From Nonomuraea sp. (GTDB lineage: Bacteria; Actinomycetota; Actinomycetes; Streptosporangiales; Streptosporangiaceae), in contig JABFVJ010000216.1 in the NCBI GenBank assembly GCA_013362835.1, positions 1 to 6,085 of the forward strand: a stretch of 6,085 bases of DNA. The letters run 5' to 3'. The position numbers and the translations under genes were made by a program. Within the stretch, counting starts at the first letter, position 1. Each line of letters begins with the position of its first letter. The notes under the pieces are model-generated. The model saw only the letters and a program-made list of their open reading frames with translations, did no database searches and was not told where the DNA came from. Below are positions 6,073 to 6,085 of the stretch, one piece after another.

Positions 6073-6085
6073 CCGTACGGCCGGG

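Noticed and set aside
6072..6081. GCCGTACGGC after the DUF998 stop as a terminator
   Set aside because: It is a perfect palindrome with no loop and no T-tract visible before the window ends, so it is insufficient to call a terminator.

Overview
The window is GC-rich (roughly 70%), with third-codon positions dominated by G/C, frequent GTG/TTG start options, short spacers and long antisense shadow frames. Together with DUF1707, MEDS-ATPase, LtrA and DUF998 families, this points to an actinomycete chromosome, plausibly Streptosporangiales-like. The order-level placement is inference. No RNA gene, transposon, CRISPR array or phage gene was found.

Layout. (1) 22-1134 (+) is a Rieske non-heme iron oxygenase alpha subunit, complete except that any upstream promoter or partner gene lies outside the window. 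(2) 1104-1658 (-) is a small soluble DUF1707 protein that converges on gene 1 and overlaps its 3' end by 31 bp. (3) 1659-1838 is a divergent promoter region. (4) 1839-2771 (+) is a MEDS-domain sensor fused to an RsbW-like ATPase. It is followed after about 10-16 bp by (5) 2788-3948 (+), an LtrA-family multi-pass membrane protein, and the two look like one operon. (6) 3918-4892 (-) is an AKR13-like aldo/keto reductase that again overlaps its convergent neighbour by 31 bp. It lies directly downstream of (7) 4889-5239 (-), a MerR-family regulator, with an ATGA stop/start overlap. The MerR gene has a near-perfect 18-bp operator inside its own long-spacer promoter. (8) 5240-5454 is a divergent intergenic region. 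(9) 5455-6072 (+) is a DUF998 six-helix membrane protein that ends just before the window edge.

How the genes work together. The clearest functional unit is merR-akr: a self-regulated operon in which the MerR protein probably senses an electrophile, aldehyde or other small molecule and induces the reductase. The MEDS-ATPase/LtrA pair looks like a cytoplasmic ligand-sensing switch protein co-expressed with a membrane protein of unknown function. The Rieske oxygenase, DUF1707 and DUF998 genes show no evident pathway link to these units. Most of the window is ordinary actinobacterial accessory chromosome. The points worth a second look are the regulatory starts: two apparent leaderless promoters, and a ribosome-binding site aimed at the wrong frame in front of the MEDS gene.
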